DNA from: Mucilaginibacter rigui
Lineage (GTDB): Bacteria > Bacteroidota > Bacteroidia > Sphingobacteriales > Sphingobacteriaceae
DNA: 64,000 nucleotides
Direction of reading: 5' to 3'
Assembly (NCBI RefSeq): GCF_014773275.1
Contig: NZ_JACWMW010000001.1
Location: 558,001 to 622,000, forward strand
A program made the translations under genes and the position numbers. Position 1 is the stretch's first letter. Every line of letters begins with the position of its first letter. Positions 60,964 to 64,000 of this stretch are shown here, piece after piece. Below the pieces are notes generated by a model. It was not told the DNA's origin, did no database searches, and was given only the letters and a program-made list of their open reading frames with translations.

Positions 60964-62982
60964 TTACCAGATCCTTACTCGTTCGTTTTCAGCTTTGTAG
61001 TTTTTATCGCCGGGCTTAATGTCAAAGGCCTTGTAGAAAGGTGCGAAATTCATCAGGGGGCCGTTTACACGCCACATAGCCGGTGAATGCGGATTAGTAT
61101 TTACGTAGGTGCGCAAAAAGGCATCCCTGGTTTTTACCCTCCAGATCCGGGCTATAGATAAAAAGAAGCGTTGATCGGGCGTAAAGCCGTCTATCTTATC
61201 ACCACTTTTGCCTTGTTCGGTCATTTTAAAGGCATCGTAAGCGATAGCTACTCCTCCGTTATCTGCAGTGTTCTCGCCTAACGTTAGCGGGCCTTTAATG
61301 TGAACAGTATCTAAAACAGTGAAAGAGCTATACAGGTTAGAAAGTTGTGTTGTTTTCTCTTTAAACTTCCTTAAATCCTCTGCGGTCCACCAGTTTTTCA
61401 CGTTGCCGTCTTTGTCATATTGGGCGCCCTGATCGTCAAAGGCGTGGGTCATCTCATGGCCTATCACCATGCCGATACCGCCGTAATTAATAGCGTCATC
61501 TGCCGCGAAATCAAAATAGGGGTATTGCAAAATACCAGCCGGGAAAACGATCTCGTTTACCGGCGGATTGTAATACGCGGTTACGGTTGAGGGTGTTGTT
61601 CCCCACTCTGTTTTATCGACTGGTTTGTTCAGTTTCCCCAACTCATACAAATAACCGTTTTTGTTGAGTGATACTATGTTCTCAAAAAATTTGTTCCTGC
61701 TTATCTGTACCTTATCGTAATCGCGCCATTTATCGGGGTAACCAATTTTTTTTGTGAACGTATATAACTTCTCTACGGCCTTTTTCTTAGTGCTATCGCT
61801 CATCCAGTCTAATTGGTTTATCCTGTTCTCAAAAGCTTTTTGGAGGTTGTTAACCAACGCCAACACGCGCTTTTTGGCATCCTCGTTAAAATAACGTTTT
61901 ACGTAAAGCTGGCCTAAAGCTTGGCCTAACTGTCCATCGACGGTCGCCGTCATGACCTGCCTGCGGGATTTTTGCTTATCCTCGCCGGATAAAACCTTAT
62001 TGAACGCAAACGACGCGTTAATAAATGGCTGACTAAGCCCATCGGCATAATTTTGTAATGTAGCGGCTTTTAAATAAGTCTTCCAATTGGCCATGCTAAC
62101 AGATTTCAGCATAGCATTCAGCTTATCGTAATAAGCCGGTTGCGCCATATCTATCGAATCTGTTTTGACTCCTAATGTTGCGAGTAATACCGACCAGCCA
62201 ATGTTTGCTTGTGTTTTGCCGATTGAAGCGATAGATACTTTATTGAAATTCGCATTTACATCCCTTAACTCGATGTTAGATTTACTGCCTTGAGCTAATT
62301 GTTTTTCAATACTGTAAGCGATATCTGCATTTTTGATTGCCGTGGCACGGGTGTTTCCTGTCAGCTGAAATAATGTACTTAGATAAGTTTTATAAGCCTT
62401 TTGAACCTGTAGTGTTGCCGAATCGGTTTTAAAGTAATACCCTTTTTCAGGTAGGCCAATGCCACCCTGGTAAACATGGGCAATATTTATCGAGCTGTTT
62501 TTGTTATCAGGAGATATGCCGAAGCTGATCACCGAACGGTTGCCCGAAGTCATCTCAACGGCTACAAATTTAAGAAGCGCCGGTACACTGTTAATTGCAT
62601 CAATGCGCGCCAAAATGGATCTGACAGGCTCATAACCTCTGCGGTTAATGGTAACCATATCCATACCCGAAGCATAAAAATCCCCAACCTTTTGTTCGAT
62701 GCTGCCTGTCACATTCCTGGCTTTAGAAACGCTATCGAGGATGTTTTGCAACAACCGCTTTTGTGGTATGTTGAGAAACGAATAGGAGCCTACACCGGCT
62801 TGATCGTTATCGATCTTCACCGTGTCATACCATCGCCCGTTTACATATCTAAAGAAATTGTCGCCCGGCTTAATAGCGGGGTCCAGGCCGGCTACATCCA
62901 CAAAGTTTCTGTGCTGGGCAATAGAATTTTGGCATATGCTAAACATCGCCAATGACAAACACAACGTAAATAATTTTCTCAT
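60964..62982 (-). CDS. M13-family (neprilysin-like) zinc metallopeptidase
   Basis: A 672-residue exported peptidase with a signal peptide (MRKLFTLCLSLAM start, ends near AQH). The zinc site is H509-E-M-T-H513 in VIGHEMTHAFDDQG, with the third ligand Glu in LGENTADNGGVAIAY. The NAYY-like substrate-binding motif is TAYYNPPVNEIVFPAG. The terminus is RVRIW, the family's usual aromatic end. It cleaves small peptides in the periplasm. The start at 62982 is chosen because it places the signal peptide first; an ATG 26 codons upstream would extend into hydrophobic non-signal sequence. Confidence 0.93.
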   Translation of the reverse strand: MRKLFTLCLSLAMFSICQNSIAQHRNFVDVAGLDPAIKPGDNFFRYVNGRWYDTVKIDNDQAGVGSYSFLNIPQKRLLQNILDSVSKARNVTGSIEQKVGDFYASGMDMVTINRRGYEPVRSILARIDAINSVPALLKFVAVEMTSGNRSVISFGISPDNKNSSINIAHVYQGGIGLPEKGYYFKTDSATLQVQKAYKTYLSTLFQLTGNTRATAIKNADIAYSIEKQLAQGSKSNIELRDVNANFNKVSIASIGKTQANIGWSVLLATLGVKTDSIDMAQPAYYDKLNAMLKSVSMANWKTYLKAATLQNYADGLSQPFINASFAFNKVLSGEDKQKSRRQVMTATVDGQLGQALGQLYVKRYFNEDAKKRVLALVNNLQKAFENRINQLDWMSDSTKKKAVEKLYTFTKKIGYPDKWRDYDKVQISRNKFFENIVSLNKNGYLYELGKLNKPVDKTEWGTTPSTVTAYYNPPVNEIVFPAGILQYPYFDFAADDAINYGGIGMVIGHEMTHAFDDQGAQYDKDGNVKNWWTAEDLRKFKEKTTQLSNLYSSFTVLDTVHIKGPLTLGENTADNGGVAIAYDAFKMTEQGKSGDKIDGFTPDQRFFLSIARIWRVKTRDAFLRTYVNTNPHSPAMWRVNGPLMNFAPFYKAFDIKPGDKNYKAENERVRIW

Positions 62983-63041
62983 AAAAAAGATTTGCTTAAA
63001 GGTAGTAAATGTAGGTGAGAGGCCAAATAACTGCCTATAAA

Positions 63042-63077
63042 CAAAAAGCCCTCCCAACATAAGTTGGAAAGGCCTTT
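63042..63077 (-). terminator. Terminator of the gap gene
   Basis: On the minus strand, AAGGCCTTTCCAAC pairs with GTTGGGAGGGCTTT (partial stem, 4-nt loop) and is followed by TTTTTG. It lies between the gap stop and the M13 start. Confidence 0.65.
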
Positions 63078-63110
63078 AAAATTATTCTTGCCCTTTAGGG
63101 GCTGGAGCAA

Positions 63111-64000
<890 letters not shown>

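Overview
The window reads as a contiguous chromosomal segment of a Bacteroidota bacterium, most likely family Sphingobacteriaceae and close to Mucilaginibacter or Pedobacter. This is an inference. The support is a SusC/SusD pair, a GLPGLI-family protein, a SYLF protein, many lipoprotein and Sec signal peptides, moderate AT-richness, and several promoters with the Bacteroidota -7 consensus TAnnTTTG. I see no rRNA, tRNA, CRISPR array, insertion sequence or phage. All assignments come from reading motifs by eye; no database search was run.

Layout. 1-5.8 kb: edge fragment, ankyrin protein, a serine-hydrolase-like protein whose SxxK serine is replaced by tyrosine, a Nei/Fpg-type DNA glycosylase, a YitT-type membrane protein and a Nudix-type transcription factor. 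6-22 kb: a GH3 beta-glucosidase, a long AT-rich leader, SusC and SusD, then an unusual co-directional set: a 13-motif FG-GAP/ASPIC lipoprotein, a vanadium-haloperoxidase/PAP2 lipoprotein and a cytochrome c fused to FG-GAP repeats. A seven-haem cytochrome c converges on them. 22-38 kb: mixed genes including a B1 metallo-beta-lactamase, beta-phosphoglucomutase, ferritin with a [2Fe-2S] protein, nuclease lipoprotein, penicillin-acylase-type hydrolase, SYLF protein, frameshifted DUF1203 gene, LuxE-like protein, a RES-Xre toxin-antitoxin pair and tyrS. 38-47 kb: rpsA, a large MG2-type surface protein, pyrR-pyrB, a protein made of three tandem copies of an unrecognised domain, and a flavin amine oxidase. 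48-58 kb: an alpha-glucan block (GH65 maltose phosphorylase, GH13, GH31, glgB), interrupted by one inverted TylF-type methyltransferase gene. 58-64 kb: AraC regulator with SDR enzyme, PPK2, M13 peptidase and the start-truncated gap gene.

How the genes fit together. The alpha-glucan block, with pgmB at 24 kb, could break maltose down to glucose, beta-glucose-1-phosphate and glucose-6-phosphate, and also build branched glycogen. The GH3-SusC/D-haloperoxidase-cytochrome region combines glycan uptake with periplasmic or surface redox chemistry. It is the best candidate here for an undescribed system. Intergenic regions hold several different palindromic repeat families typical of dispersed REP-like elements.
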